Source of the DNA: Paenibacillus rhizovicinus
GTDB lineage: Bacteria > Bacillota > Bacilli > Paenibacillales > Paenibacillaceae
Direction: 5' to 3'
NCBI RefSeq assembly: GCF_010365285.1
Contig: NZ_CP048286.1
Location: forward strand, 3,669,501-3,733,500
DNA: 64,000 nucleotides
In this document: positions 16,740-25,724 of the stretch, one piece after another
Layout of the letters: the number at the start of each line of letters is the position of its first letter
How positions within the stretch are numbered: position 1 is the stretch's first letter
Translations under genes and position numbers: made by a program
Notes under the pieces: generated by a model
What the model was told of the DNA's origin: nothing
The model's database searches: none
What the model saw: the letters and a program-made list of their open reading frames with translations, nothing else

Positions 16740-17189
16740 TCATAGCGAGCTCTTCATTTGATGTCCTCTTCTAACCGCGTCTTCCGATCCCATCGTAGTA
16801 ATTAGGAAGGTAACACCGAATTTGTCAGTGACAATGGCGCTTCCAGGGCCATAATGCACGGGTTGCAACGGCAGCAATACTTGGCCCTCCTCCTTCAACT
16901 TTTCGTAAAACTTAGTTGTGATTCCGATATCGTCGGTATTGATACAGACACTGACATTGGTTCCGATCTGACGAGAGATGCCGGGCAGCGTATCGGAAAT
17001 CATAATAGAGGTCTCCCCGATTTTCACCACGGAGTGGGCGACCATATCCTTCAAATGCTCCGGGGCTCCCGGTCCATCCCCGAATTGCTGGATAAATAGC
17101 AGCTCCGCATCCAAAGCTTCTTTATAAAACGCAATGGCCTCTTTTGCATTTCCATCCATCATCAAGAATGGGAACAAGTGTACAGTCAT
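16740..17189 (-). CDS. VOC/PhnB-like glyoxalase-fold protein
   Basis: A 149-residue protein. The start at 17189 has AAAGGAG upstream; an in-frame start at 17270 does not. The sequence (VHLFPFLMMDGNAKEAIAFYKEALDAELLF..., GDGPGAPEHLKDMVAHSVVKIG, MISDTLPG, GSAIVTDKFGVTFLITT) is typical of the PhnB-like branch of the vicinal oxygen chelate superfamily, often annotated as 3-demethylubiquinone methyltransferase-like. The function of this branch is unclear. It is divergent to a WYL-type regulator across two nested inverted repeats. Confidence 0.85.
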   Translation of the reverse strand: MTVHLFPFLMMDGNAKEAIAFYKEALDAELLFIQQFGDGPGAPEHLKDMVAHSVVKIGETSIMISDTLPGISRQIGTNVSVCINTDDIGITTKFYEKLKEEGQVLLPLQPVHYGPGSAIVTDKFGVTFLITTMGSEDAVRRGHQMKSSL

Positions 17190-17231
17190 GCTGTTTACAA
17201 CTCCTTTGTTTAATATGACAAGCTGGACTTG

Positions 17232-17270
17232 ATTATCATTGTAAGTGATAATGGTGACAACTCTTGTCAC
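17232..17270. promoter_or_regulatory. Two adjacent operators in a divergent spacer
   Basis: ATTATCA-N7-TGATAAT (17232-17252) and GTGACAA-CTC-TTGTCAC (17254-17270) are both perfect inverted repeats, one right after the other. They lie between the VOC gene (start 17189) and the WYL regulator (start 17295), ideal for autoregulation and control of the VOC gene. Confidence 0.6.
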
Positions 17271-17294
17271 TATTCTGAAAAACGGAGATATCGG

Positions 17295-18242
17295 ATGTCG
17301 AAATCAAAACGATTGGTTGAATTAATGATGACCGTCAATCGAAAACGAAAGTTTACCGTCAAGGAACTAGCCCGGGAGTTTGGCGTTTCTCCGAGGACGA
17401 TATTAAGAGACCTGCAGGAGCTTGGCGAGCTCGGTGTCCCCTTGTACTCCGAAGTGGGGCCGCATGGCGGCTATCAAGTGCTGCGGGAGAGAATTTTACC
17501 GCCGATCGCTTTTACCGAAGAAGAAGCCGTCGCCATATTTTTTGCGAGTCATGCGCTGCGTCACTTCTCATCGCTTCCTTTTGAAACCGAAGCTTCCTCT
17601 GCATTGAGTAAATTTTACTTATACATGTCTGGGGACATACGAGACCGTATCGATCAAATGAAAAACCGTTTCGACTATGTTACCCCGACGAGACAAATGG
17701 AATCCCCTTATTTAGCCATGCTGCTGGACGCTGCCATTCACCAAAAAGTGATCGTGATCCATTACGAATCGAAGGACGGAGAGACATGTCGCAGCATACA
17801 ACCGATTGGCATTTTTGCCAAAAACGGTTTATGGTACTGTCCGGCTTATTGCTTTCTTCGGGCAGGTATTCGTTTGTTCCGCTGCGACCGCATTCATTCG
17901 GCGGATGTTGACGTTTCCGAGATAAAACCATTGGATCTGCGGCATGTTCATCTTGGAAACTGGGAGTCGCACGTTCGATTCAAACCGGATAAAGTGAGTC
18001 TGTATGCGGAATTGAGTAAGGAAGGCGTTCAGCGATGCGAAGCGGAGCACTGGGCGGCAGGCAAGCTGCATACGCGAGAGGACGGGACCGGCTGGCTGGA
18101 GGGAAACATGCCGAAGGAAGAGATTCCTTATTTGGCAGCGTACTTTTTGGGCCTGGGTAAAGATGTACGGGTAGAAAGTCCGCGAGCACTCGTGGAAGGC
18201 ATTAAGAGGGAGATCTTGGAAACGTTGGATCAGTACGATTAA
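17295..18242 (+). CDS. YafY-type WYL-domain transcriptional regulator
   Basis: A 315-residue protein. The start at 17295 (MSKSKRL) follows GGAGATATCGG; the frame is open further upstream but has no ribosome binding site there. The winged helix lies at residues 3-60 (LVELMMTVNRKRKFTVKELAREFGVSPRTILRDLQEL) with the GPHGGYQ turn after it. The WYL-type domain lies at about 130-215 (VIVIHYESKDGETCRSIQPIGIFAKNGLWYCPAYCFLRAGIRLFRCDRI), and a WCX-like C-terminal domain closes it. WYL domains sense ligands, possibly nucleic acids. It probably represses the divergent VOC gene. Confidence 0.88.
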   Translation: MSKSKRLVELMMTVNRKRKFTVKELAREFGVSPRTILRDLQELGELGVPLYSEVGPHGGYQVLRERILPPIAFTEEEAVAIFFASHALRHFSSLPFETEASSALSKFYLYMSGDIRDRIDQMKNRFDYVTPTRQMESPYLAMLLDAAIHQKVIVIHYESKDGETCRSIQPIGIFAKNGLWYCPAYCFLRAGIRLFRCDRIHSADVDVSEIKPLDLRHVHLGNWESHVRFKPDKVSLYAELSKEGVQRCEAEHWAAGKLHTREDGTGWLEGNMPKEEIPYLAAYFLGLGKDVRVESPRALVEGIKREILETLDQYD

Positions 18243-18321
18243 TGGGGGATAATTGAATGTTGGCGATCCCCCAAAAACTAAAAACGTACCGTCAAGAGAT
18301 AGGATTCAGTCATTTAGGAGA

Positions 18322-18795
18322 CTATGCATTCTCCAGGCCGTGTTTATCGACGATTTGATCGTTGGCGTGAGGCTGGCCTATACCCTCTCTAATCAGGCTT
18401 CGCAGGCTGCCATTGATGTTCAAGCCCCAGGCGTCCGAACAGACGTTGTAGCATTCGTACGCCGGGACGAGGCCTACGTGCGTAAAGTTAACTTCCGTCT
18501 GGTCGCCCTTCTTGACGATTTCGAAAATAACGTCGGTATCTTTCCATTCGCTATTGTCCGTTATGAAGTTGAAATAGTTGTCTACGATGTGCCAAACCAC
18601 CTTTTTGCCCGGAAGGAGTTCGGTGATCTGGAGGGTGCAGCGGTGGATATCTTGGTACTGATGCTTAAATTGGCCGAGCTCGTCGGTCTTGCCTTCAATA
18701 TCTTCTGACCACCATCCGCGAACATTATTAATGGCGGCGTATACCTCCTCAGGGCTCTGGTCTACCATGAAAGAAGTCCTGTAACTATGATTCAT
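18322..18795 (-). CDS. SRPBCC/AHSA1-like domain protein
   Basis: A 157-residue START-like (SRPBCC) fold protein. SYRTSFMVDQSPEEVYAAINNVRGWWSEDIEG is the usual N-terminal strand and helix, and ECYNVCSDAWGLNINGSLRSLIREG is the long C-terminal helix that closes the hydrophobic pocket. Related proteins bind lipids or hydrophobic small molecules. It is divergent to an HxlR regulator with an inverted repeat between, which is the usual genomic setting for this family. The ligand cannot be inferred. Confidence 0.85.
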   Translation of the reverse strand: MNHSYRTSFMVDQSPEEVYAAINNVRGWWSEDIEGKTDELGQFKHQYQDIHRCTLQITELLPGKKVVWHIVDNYFNFITDNSEWKDTDVIFEIVKKGDQTEVNFTHVGLVPAYECYNVCSDAWGLNINGSLRSLIREGIGQPHANDQIVDKHGLENA

Positions 18796-18847
18796 GTAAG
18801 TGATCTCCTTCGCTCATTTGTTGAGGTGCAAACAGAGTATAGAATAC

Positions 18848-18868
18848 GTACTTGTAAAATGCAAGTAC
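18848..18868. promoter_or_regulatory. HxlR-type operator
   Basis: GTACTTG and CAAGTAC form a perfect inverted repeat with a 7-bp spacer, 20 bp before the HxlR gene and about 50 bp before the divergent SRPBCC gene. GTACTT-type half-sites are common for HxlR regulators. Confidence 0.65.
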
Positions 18869-18887
18869 AGATAGTATAATCGAGCTC

Positions 18888-19301
18888 ATGAAAAAGCGAA
18901 CCTCAACCGTTTGTCCCATCGTCTATGCGCTCGATATCTGGGGAGACCCTTGGAGCCTGATCATCCTTCGTGACGTCCTGATCCATAACAAGCGGTATTA
19001 CCGCGAGTTTCTTGCTTCACGCGAGAACATCTCCACCAATATTTTGAGCGCAAGGCTCCTGTCTCTCGTTGAAGCGGGTTTGCTCGTCAAGATAGAAGGA
19101 GATTCAAACCGCGCACAAACGATGTATCGGCCAACGCAAAAGGCGCTTGACCTGTTTCCGGTCGTGTTTGCCATTATGCACTGGGGCCTGAAGTACAATC
19201 CGAATACCGATATGACTATTCCGATCATGCAAGAGCTGACAACAAACGAAAAGGGGCTGGAGCAGCGCCTGTTGCAGCATTTCGGCGATATGACATCATA
19301 A
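18888..19301 (+). CDS. HxlR family transcriptional regulator
   Basis: A 137-residue winged-helix protein. CPIVYALDIWGDPWSLIILRDVLIHNKRYYREFLASRENISTNILSARLLSLVEAGLL is the HxlR signature, with the early Cys at residue 9 that in related redox and electrophile sensors is the reactive residue. It is transcribed away from the SRPBCC gene at 18322, across the GTACTTG inverted repeat it probably binds. A terminator follows at 19309. Confidence 0.9.
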   Translation: MKKRTSTVCPIVYALDIWGDPWSLIILRDVLIHNKRYYREFLASRENISTNILSARLLSLVEAGLLVKIEGDSNRAQTMYRPTQKALDLFPVVFAIMHWGLKYNPNTDMTIPIMQELTTNEKGLEQRLLQHFGDMTS

Positions 19302-19308
19302 GAAACCA

Positions 19309-19340
19309 GGGTCTCTCCGAATTTTTCGGAGGGATCCTTT
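19309..19340 (+). terminator. Rho-independent terminator
   Basis: CTCCGAA and TTCGGAG form the core stem with a TTT loop, followed by a CTTTTATTT stretch. It lies 8 bp after the HxlR stop. Between here and 19577 I see nothing but the leader of the next gene. Confidence 0.65.
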
Positions 19341-19577
19341 TATTTACAGGAATTTCCACTTCTTGCATCGAATTCTTACTCTACACAATGGATGCGGCAT
19401 CGGTCAGTAAGGAGCTTAGGAGAGGAGCGGGATACGCGGTAAGCGAGGCATACATGTTTCGGATTTTCGCGAATAGCATTAGGATTGGCGCAACACGCCA
19501 AGGAAGGCTGCATTCGCGGGGGAGTCCGCAGGTTCAGAAAGCATCATTCATTCGGGCAGGCGAGAGGGGAACGATTC

Positions 19578-21647
19578 ATGAAAGGGTTGGGACGACGTTT
19601 GGGCAAGCCAATGTTTGTCGCGAGGATAAGGGGTTTACTGCTGGCGCTAGCTGTCATCGTTTCTCTATTGTCATTCGAATCATCGTCATTTGCCGGAGAA
19701 GATCCGGGGGTGGGCAACAGGCAAGTAGTCGTGGCTTACGATACGAACGGAGGCTCTCCTCTTCCCACGCAAGCGGTAGAAATCGGCGGTACGGTAACTT
19801 TTCAAAATATACCGGTGAAGGAGTGTTACAGCTTTGCAGGCTGGTTCTATGACAGCGCGTTGACGCAAGCCTACAAGGCGTCGGACCTTATCAATAAAAA
19901 CCTAACGCTCTATGCGAAATGGTCCGCCCAAAGCGCGCCGTGCGGCGGTGCGGCGAGTCCCCCGAGTCCTCCGAGTAGAAATCTAGCTTTGAATAGCCTT
20001 GCGACGGCCGACAGCGCGTGCATGGCTTCGCAAAGCGCGGCCAATGCCGTGGACGGCAGCGTAACCAATGACAGCAAGTGGTGCTCCATGTCCGGCAGCC
20101 ATTGGCTGCAGATCGATCTCGGCGCCGTGAAGCAAGTCAGCCAATTCGTCATCAGGCACGCTTCGGAAGGCGGACAGCCCGCTTCCTTGAACACCAAGGC
20201 TTATAATATCCAGGTCAGCGCCGATGCGAAAAGCTGGAGTACGGTCGTTAACGTAACCAATAATACGAGCGGCGTTACGATCGACAATATACCGGACACG
20301 TTGGCGCGCTATATGAGGTTGAATGTTACGACGGCGACGCAAACCGCGGATACCACGGCACGGATCTACGAGTTTGGGGTCTACGAGCATCAGAATTTGG
20401 CGCTAAATAAAGCCGCTAAGGCGGACAGTACGTGCAATGTCTCGGAGACTGCGGCCAACGCGGTGGACGGCAGCGAAATCAATAACAGCAAATGGTGCTC
20501 CAATACTGCCAACCGGTGGCTGCAGATTGATCTGGGCTCCGCGAAACAAGTAAGCCAATTCATCATCAAGCACGCATCGGAGGGCGGAGAAGCTGCCTAC
20601 TTCAACACGAAGGCTTATAATATCCAGGTCAGCGTCGATGGTACGAATTGGAGCACGGCAGTCCGGGTAACCAACAATACGAGTGGGGAAACGGTAGACA
20701 ATATTACGCCGGTATCCGCTAGATATATCAAGTTGAACGTGACGATGCCCACGCAAACCGCGGATGTTTATGCAAGAATCTATGAAATTGAAGTATTCGG
20801 ACCCCCGAATTTGGCATTACATTCACTCGCGGCGGCCGACAGTACGTGCAATGCCTCACAGACGGCGGCCAAAGCCGTGGACGGCAGCGTCATCAACGAT
20901 AGCAAGTGGTGCTCTAAGTCCAGTAATCGTTGGCTGCAGCTTGATCTCGGTTCCGTAAAGCAAGTCAGCCAATTCGTCATCAAGCATGCCTCGGAGGGCG
21001 GAGAGACCGCCTCCTACAACACGAAGGCTTACAATATCCAGGTCAGCACGGACGGCAAGAATTGGACGAAGGCGGTAGACGTCACCAACAATTCGAGCGG
21101 CATTACGGTAAACAAAATAAATGCTATGCCGGCTCGCTACATCAAGCTGAATGTGACGATGCCTACGCAGACCACGAACGCAGCGGCAAGGATCTACGAG
21201 TTCGAGGCATACGGACCTCCGAATATAGCGCTGAATACAACCGCGACGGCCGACAGTACGTGCAACGCCGCTCAGACGGCGGCCAAAGCCGTGGACGGCA
21301 GCGTCATTAACGACAGCAAATGGTGCTCCTTGTCCGGTAACCGGTGGCTGCAGCTAGATCTCGGTTCCGTGAAGCAAGTCAACCAATTCGTTATCAAGCA
21401 TGCCTCGGAGGGCGGGGAGACCGCCTCCTACAACACGAAGGCTTACAATATCCAGGTGAGCGCAGACGGTACGAAATGGACCACGGCAGTCAATGCGACT
21501 ACCAATACGGGCGGCATTACGGTAAACAAGATAACCGAGGTTTCGGCGCGTTATATTAAGCTGAATGTAACCGTGCCTACGCAGACGGCGAACGCCGCGG
21601 CAAGGATTTACGAGTTCGAGGTATATGGGCCCGACTATACGTCATAA
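19578..21647 (+). CDS. Secreted protein with InlB-B repeat and four discoidin domains
   Basis: A 689-residue exported protein. The ATG at 19578 follows GAGAGGGGAACG and gives a signal peptide (about 1-38, LLLALAVIVSLLSFESSSFA). An InlB B-repeat-like domain comes first (about 48-118, VVVAYDTNGGSPLPTQAVEI... LTLYAKW). Four tandem F5/8 type C (discoidin) domains of about 137 residues follow, starting near residues 133, 271, 411 and 549. Each has the pattern ADSTCN...AVDGS...SKWCS...WLQ(I/L)DLG...QVSQF, with two conserved Cys that probably form a disulfide. The domains probably bind cell-surface or extracellular carbohydrate. No enzyme domain and no LPXTG or S-layer anchor is visible. Confidence 0.88.
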   Translation: MKGLGRRLGKPMFVARIRGLLLALAVIVSLLSFESSSFAGEDPGVGNRQVVVAYDTNGGSPLPTQAVEIGGTVTFQNIPVKECYSFAGWFYDSALTQAYKASDLINKNLTLYAKWSAQSAPCGGAASPPSPPSRNLALNSLATADSACMASQSAANAVDGSVTNDSKWCSMSGSHWLQIDLGAVKQVSQFVIRHASEGGQPASLNTKAYNIQVSADAKSWSTVVNVTNNTSGVTIDNIPDTLARYMRLNVTTATQTADTTARIYEFGVYEHQNLALNKAAKADSTCNVSETAANAVDGSEINNSKWCSNTANRWLQIDLGSAKQVSQFIIKHASEGGEAAYFNTKAYNIQVSVDGTNWSTAVRVTNNTSGETVDNITPVSARYIKLNVTMPTQTADVYARIYEIEVFGPPNLALHSLAAADSTCNASQTAAKAVDGSVINDSKWCSKSSNRWLQLDLGSVKQVSQFVIKHASEGGETASYNTKAYNIQVSTDGKNWTKAVDVTNNSSGITVNKINAMPARYIKLNVTMPTQTTNAAARIYEFEAYGPPNIALNTTATADSTCNAAQTAAKAVDGSVINDSKWCSLSGNRWLQLDLGSVKQVNQFVIKHASEGGETASYNTKAYNIQVSADGTKWTTAVNATTNTGGITVNKITEVSARYIKLNVTVPTQTANAAARIYEFEVYGPDYTS

Positions 21648-21666
21648 CCTCTTCGGGCTTAAAGAT

Positions 21667-21706
21667 AGCTCCTGAATCCTTCATCCTTCAGGAGTTATTT
21701 TTTTTG
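21667..21706 (+). terminator. Rho-independent terminator
   Basis: AGCTCCTGAA and TTCAGGAGTT form a stem with a 10-base loop, followed by a run of eight T. It lies 20 bp after the discoidin gene. Confidence 0.85.
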
Positions 21707-21786
21707 ATTATTCCTCTTTGTTGGGCACCATGAGGAGCTGACGAAATCGACCGTGTACACGGAATCATGACTGCATGAGAGTAAAC

Positions 21787-21825
21787 AAGAAGAGCCTTCT
21801 TCGCTAAGCGAAGAAGGCTCTTCTT
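21787..21825 (-). terminator. Terminator hairpin of the TetR gene
   Basis: An 18-bp perfect stem (21787-21804 with 21808-21825) around a TAA loop. It overlaps the TetR stop codon. On the minus strand it is followed by the mixed sequence TGTTTAC rather than a clean T run. Confidence 0.65.
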
Positions 21826-22519
21826 AGTCGTACGCGCGCATTCCAGCAATCAAGGCATCGAAATAATCGCTCATCGCGGAGTCTTCTTCGTCCAACCATT
21901 TCTCGTAGAAAACCTGGTGCTTCATCGACTTGTAGAAGTCCATCAAAGCCTGCTTCATCGTCATGTTCTGCAGCATCAGCCACTTCGGATCCAACAGCTT
22001 GCGGAAGACGAGATCCACTTGGGTCAAATAAATGCGGGCATGGATCGGATAGAAAACGCCAAGCGCAATGCCGCTGTCGAAGTATTCGGCGAGCTTGTTC
22101 TTGCATAGCTCGACGGCCCCGGCCAGCTTGGCGTACAAGTCGGGATAGGACCCGCTCAGATCCTGAAGCAGGACGTCGGTTAAGTAAAACGACAGCTTGA
22201 TCGTGAGCTTGAACGCTCGGGCGAAAGACTCGCCGTAGAACTTCAGCTCTTCGGTGGACGGCTGTTCCGTCGACAGCGTAGGCGGGGCCTCCGCCAACAT
22301 TTGATCGGACACGTACAGGACGAACTTATCGATGAGACTTTCCGCGATTTCGGTTTTCGACGCGAAATATTTGTACATCGTCGGCTTGCTGATATCCATA
22401 TATTTGGCCGCATCGTCCATTTTCAACGAACTAAAGCCGTGCTTTTGGACGTAGGGCATCAAGCGCATCACAAGCTTCTCCCGTTTCTCGAATAACGGAT
22501 CGCAGTCGATTTCCGACAT
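21824..22519 (-). CDS. TetR family regulator of the divergent MFS pump
   Basis: A 231-residue protein. I chose ATG 22519, behind GGAGGTGTTGCG. The helix-turn-helix lies at about residues 28-58 (FSSLKMDDAAKYMDISKPTMYKYFASKTEI); the rest is the helical ligand domain. It is divergent to a DHA2-type drug efflux pump with a 160-bp AT-rich spacer, so it very probably represses the pump until a substrate binds. Confidence 0.88.
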   Translation of the reverse strand: MSEIDCDPLFEKREKLVMRLMPYVQKHGFSSLKMDDAAKYMDISKPTMYKYFASKTEIAESLIDKFVLYVSDQMLAEAPPTLSTEQPSTEELKFYGESFARAFKLTIKLSFYLTDVLLQDLSGSYPDLYAKLAGAVELCKNKLAEYFDSGIALGVFYPIHARIYLTQVDLVFRKLLDPKWLMLQNMTMKQALMDFYKSMKHQVFYEKWLDEEDSAMSDYFDALIAGMRAYD

Positions 22520-22679
22520 TTCGCAACACCTCCAGGATGACCAACTCCTAGTATAGAACATCTCGAGGGTATTAGAAACAAGTTTATTAATTTAACTATT
22601 TTAATAAAATTAGTTTACTTAGTTAGAGGAGATGTGTTATTTTATTAGCAAGAAAATGATTATGCTTGGGGGAGTTTAC

Positions 22680-24137
22680 ATGTCCGCAGAAGTTCATGCC
22701 AGTGCGTCAACGCCCGTCCGTTCCATCCTTGCTCCGCTGATCGCGATCGTGGTCGGGCTGTTCATGGTGATCTTGGATACGACGGCTGTCAATGTCGCGA
22801 TTCCGGCGCTTGCAGATGATCTGCACAGCTCATTAAGTCTTATTCAATGGACGATCACGGGTTATTCGTTGGCTCAAGCCGTCGTGATTCCGATGGCGGG
22901 CTGGTTCTCGGACCGCTTCGGGGCGAAGCAGACGTTCATCGTGTCCATAATCTTATTCGTTATCGGTTCGGTCCTTTGCGCGTGCGCAGGTACGGCGGAG
23001 CAGTTAATCGCCTTCCGTATCGTGCAAGGTCTGGGCGGCGGGATGGTCATGCCGATCGCCTTCGCGATGACGTATCGGATCAGTCCTCCCGAGTCGGTGG
23101 GCAAAATTATGGGCATGATGGGGGTACCGGTCCTGCTTGCGCCGGCACTCGGCCCGGTCATATCCGGTTATTTGGTCGATTACGTCAATTGGCAATGGAT
23201 CTTCCTCATCAATATTCCGGTAGGGATCGCAGGCGTGATCATGAGCGTGATGTCCTTGCCGAACCTTCCGAAAAAAGCGTCGGCGCCGCTTGATTACGCG
23301 GGAATCGCGCTTGCGCCGTTCGCCTTCGGCGGATTGTCGTACGGGTTAAGCGAAGCGGGCGAGGGATGGACTTCAGCGAGGACGATCGCCGGACTTATCG
23401 TCGGCGTCGCAGCCATGATCTTGTTCGTCGTCGTCGAGCTCCGCCGCAAGAGGGAGCCGTTGCTGGAACTTAGGGTATTCCGGTCCATGCAATTTACTCG
23501 CGGGATTATCGTGCAGTGGGTGATGCAGTTCACGATGTTCGGGCTGATCTTCGCCGTTCCCTACTTCATGCAGCGGCTGATGGGAATGAGCGCGTTCGAG
23601 GCAGGATTATGGACGTTGCCGCAGGCATTGGCTTCCGCGACCATGATGCCGTTCAGCGGACGGCTGTTCGACCGGATCGGCGCACGCCCGTTGGTTATCG
23701 GCGGGTTGATCTTGATTACGGTGGGCGCGTACTCGTTCTCGCTCATCGATCCGAGCGACAGCCCGTGGTTGTTCCTGGCTCCCCGCGCCTTGATCGGGCT
23801 CGGTACGGGCATGTCCTTTATCGCCTTGAACACGCACTTGATTCAAACCGCTCCGAAAGAGCTGGTAGGCAAGGTAACCTCGTTGACCAGCGCTGCCCAG
23901 CAGGTCTTCGGATCGTTCGCGATCGCGGGATTGACGACGCTGCTCGTCAGCCGTACGAATCATTATGCGAACCAAGGCGAGAAGCCCGTTCCGGACGCGA
24001 TGTCGCACGCATTTCACAATGCCTATATATTGATCGCCATGCTTGCGGCGGCTGGCTTGCTGCTGGCCATCACGCTCAGAAGGCCGGCCAAGGAGCAGGG
24101 TGCCCAGCCGACGGTCGTCATGGACGCGGGTCATTGA
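22680..24137 (+). CDS. MFS efflux transporter, DHA2 (EmrB/QacA) family
   Basis: A 485-residue membrane protein with about 14 predicted helices, the DHA2 layout. The ATG at 22680 follows GGGGGAG. Family motifs visible are LDTTAVNVAIPALADDL in helix 1 (motif D1), GWFSDRFGAKQTF after helix 2 (motif A), RIVQGLGGGMVMPIAFAMTYR (motif B) and GVPVLLAPALGPVISGYLVDYVNWQWIFLINIPVG (motif C, typical of drug/proton antiporters). It exports hydrophobic or cationic compounds in exchange for protons. It is under control of the divergent TetR gene. Confidence 0.92.
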   Translation: MSAEVHASASTPVRSILAPLIAIVVGLFMVILDTTAVNVAIPALADDLHSSLSLIQWTITGYSLAQAVVIPMAGWFSDRFGAKQTFIVSIILFVIGSVLCACAGTAEQLIAFRIVQGLGGGMVMPIAFAMTYRISPPESVGKIMGMMGVPVLLAPALGPVISGYLVDYVNWQWIFLINIPVGIAGVIMSVMSLPNLPKKASAPLDYAGIALAPFAFGGLSYGLSEAGEGWTSARTIAGLIVGVAAMILFVVVELRRKREPLLELRVFRSMQFTRGIIVQWVMQFTMFGLIFAVPYFMQRLMGMSAFEAGLWTLPQALASATMMPFSGRLFDRIGARPLVIGGLILITVGAYSFSLIDPSDSPWLFLAPRALIGLGTGMSFIALNTHLIQTAPKELVGKVTSLTSAAQQVFGSFAIAGLTTLLVSRTNHYANQGEKPVPDAMSHAFHNAYILIAMLAAAGLLLAITLRRPAKEQGAQPTVVMDAGH

Positions 24138-24159
24138 TGGCTGCGCTGTCCTGCTTTAT

Positions 24160-25185
24160 TTAGATCCTGTCGGGGGTGGGTTGTCCTGCCCCTGATTTGG
24201 CGTCTTCGGAATGACTTGTTCCCAACACCTCCATTCTCCCCTGAAATTCACTCGCAACTTCCTTCGGAATTTCCCTGATCTCGATATCTCCGCCTAAGAA
24301 AAGCAACCAGTTTGTAGTTTCGGTCAATTCGTCCCGATGATGAACATTAACGAACGTTTTCAAGATAGCCGTCGTTTGAAATGGATTCGTATAGGAGATG
24401 GTCATTTTTAAGGGATGGTACTTTTTGAACTGGGCGATCGCCTTGGGACCAAGCGCGAGGACGAGATTGACGGCTTCTTCCTGCTTGCGCAGCTGTTCTT
24501 CGATTTTCTTCTTGCTTACTCTTTTCTTCTCCGGGTATGGTTTGACGTCGGTGAGATTGTCGACGGGAATAATCCGCCTTGTCCCCTCCTCTAGATCAAA
24601 GCCTTCGATTTGCCAAGAGCTTTTCTCGCGATAGAGGCGCATGAGATAGATGGGATAAGCCTTCAGTTCCCTTCCTTCTTCGACGTCTTCGACGGAAACC
24701 AATAAGTAGCGGTCTTCAAGAAGGATCTGGATGAGTCGTTCGAGCATCGGATGGGGCAGATCGGACAGATCGAGCAGATCGGGATTGTAGGGGTTGGTAC
24801 CTTCGAAGAGCAGGATTTGGTTCAACAGAACAAGATCATCCTGCTGGTTTTGAGAGGTGAGGCCGAGCAATTTTTCCGCTAAAGAGTGACGGCTCTTCAG
24901 ATAAGGGAGCTGCAGGTTGCGCGTGGCCATGAAGGCGATAAACAGAGCTTTAATCTCATTATCGGTAAAGCGGACCGTGGGCAGGACGGAGTTGCTCATC
25001 ACGAAATAGCCCCCGTCCCTCCCGACTTCGGCGACCAGGGGCATGCCCATCGCTTCAATCTCCCTGATGTCTCGAATCGCCGTTGAACGGGAGACGTTAA
25101 ACTCCTGCATGATTTCCGAAATGGTAAAATGGGCGCGATTGTTGATGTAGCGCATGATGATGTTGATCCGTTCTACTTTTTTCAT
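24160..25185 (-). CDS. YafY-type HTH transcriptional regulator (paralogue)
   Basis: A 341-residue protein closely related to the regulator at 15724 (shared VERINIIMRYINNRAHFTISEIMQEFNVSRSTAIRDIREIEAMGMPL and QLPYLKSRHSLAEKLLGLTSQNQQDDL). The winged helix is at residues 4-60 and the effector region at about 150-320. A low-complexity tail of about 20 residues follows. It starts divergently to DoxX-like, hypothetical and GyrI-like genes. The spacer holds GTATCATTTTTTGACAT (25201-25217), close to the operator in front of its paralogue. Confidence 0.82.
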   Translation of the reverse strand: MKKVERINIIMRYINNRAHFTISEIMQEFNVSRSTAIRDIREIEAMGMPLVAEVGRDGGYFVMSNSVLPTVRFTDNEIKALFIAFMATRNLQLPYLKSRHSLAEKLLGLTSQNQQDDLVLLNQILLFEGTNPYNPDLLDLSDLPHPMLERLIQILLEDRYLLVSVEDVEEGRELKAYPIYLMRLYREKSSWQIEGFDLEEGTRRIIPVDNLTDVKPYPEKKRVSKKKIEEQLRKQEEAVNLVLALGPKAIAQFKKYHPLKMTISYTNPFQTTAILKTFVNVHHRDELTETTNWLLFLGGDIEIREIPKEVASEFQGRMEVLGTSHSEDAKSGAGQPTPDRI

Positions 25186-25200
25186 CGGGTCCTCTAAACA

Positions 25201-25217
25201 GTATCATTTTTTGACAT
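25201..25217. promoter_or_regulatory. Operator resembling GTATCA-N5-TGATAC
   Basis: GTATCA-TTTTT-TGACAT lies 16 bp upstream of the regulator start at 25185. It has the same arm sequence and spacing as the perfect site at 15665-15681, with a changed second arm. Confidence 0.4.
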
Positions 25218-25301
25218 CATTTACCTTTATTATAAACTCATCAAGTACAAAAACAAAGGAGTCGATCAAATGAAAAAGAGATCGGCGGAGGAGGAATTGA
25301 A

Positions 25302-25724
25302 ATGCGTACGATAACCGGCAACGACCAGATGGCGAAGATAGGATCCCGTCCTATCGGAAGGACGGCAGCTTATTGGATCGTTACCATCCTGCTCGCCTTC
25401 TCCATTGCACTAAGCGGAATCGGGCAATTGATGCGATATGGCGGCAATGTTGATTTAGTGACCGCTATTGGATTCCCGTTATACGTCACGAACATTCTCG
25501 GGACTTGGAAATTGCTTGGCGTCCTGGCGATCGTCGTACCGGGTTTTCCTCGGCTTAAGGAATGGGCGTATAGCGGGATCTTCTTTCTAATGACAGGCGC
25601 GGCCTTGTCTCATGTGTTCGCCCATGATTATGGGGATGGCGGATTCCATGTTATTCTTCCGCTGTTCTATGCCGCTCTTGGCATCGCCTCCTGGGCGCTG
25701 CGTCCGACAAGCCGCCGATTCTAA
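25302..25724 (+). CDS. DoxX-like membrane protein
   Basis: A 140-residue protein with four predicted helices (about 22-45, 58-78, 85-105 and 112-132). IGQLMRYGG...GFPLYVTNILGTWKLLGVLAIVVPGFPRLKEWAYSGIFFLMTGAALSHVFAHD is the DoxX-like (DUF4499/YphA-type) pattern. Its role is unclear; relatives are linked to redox or detoxification modules. The ATG at 25302 follows GGAGGAGG. An upstream 14-codon frame (25270-25314) with its own AAAGGAG overlaps the start and may couple translation. It is the first gene of the module controlled by the divergent YafY-type regulator. Confidence 0.82.
   Translation: MRTITGNDQMAKIGSRPIGRTAAYWIVTILLAFSIALSGIGQLMRYGGNVDLVTAIGFPLYVTNILGTWKLLGVLAIVVPGFPRLKEWAYSGIFFLMTGAALSHVFAHDYGDGGFHVILPLFYAALGIASWALRPTSRRF

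Noticed and set aside
18253..18708. Plus-strand frame of about 150 codons opposite the SRPBCC gene.
   Set aside because: The minus-strand gene has the family pattern and a divergent HxlR regulator with an operator; the plus frame has no start signal.
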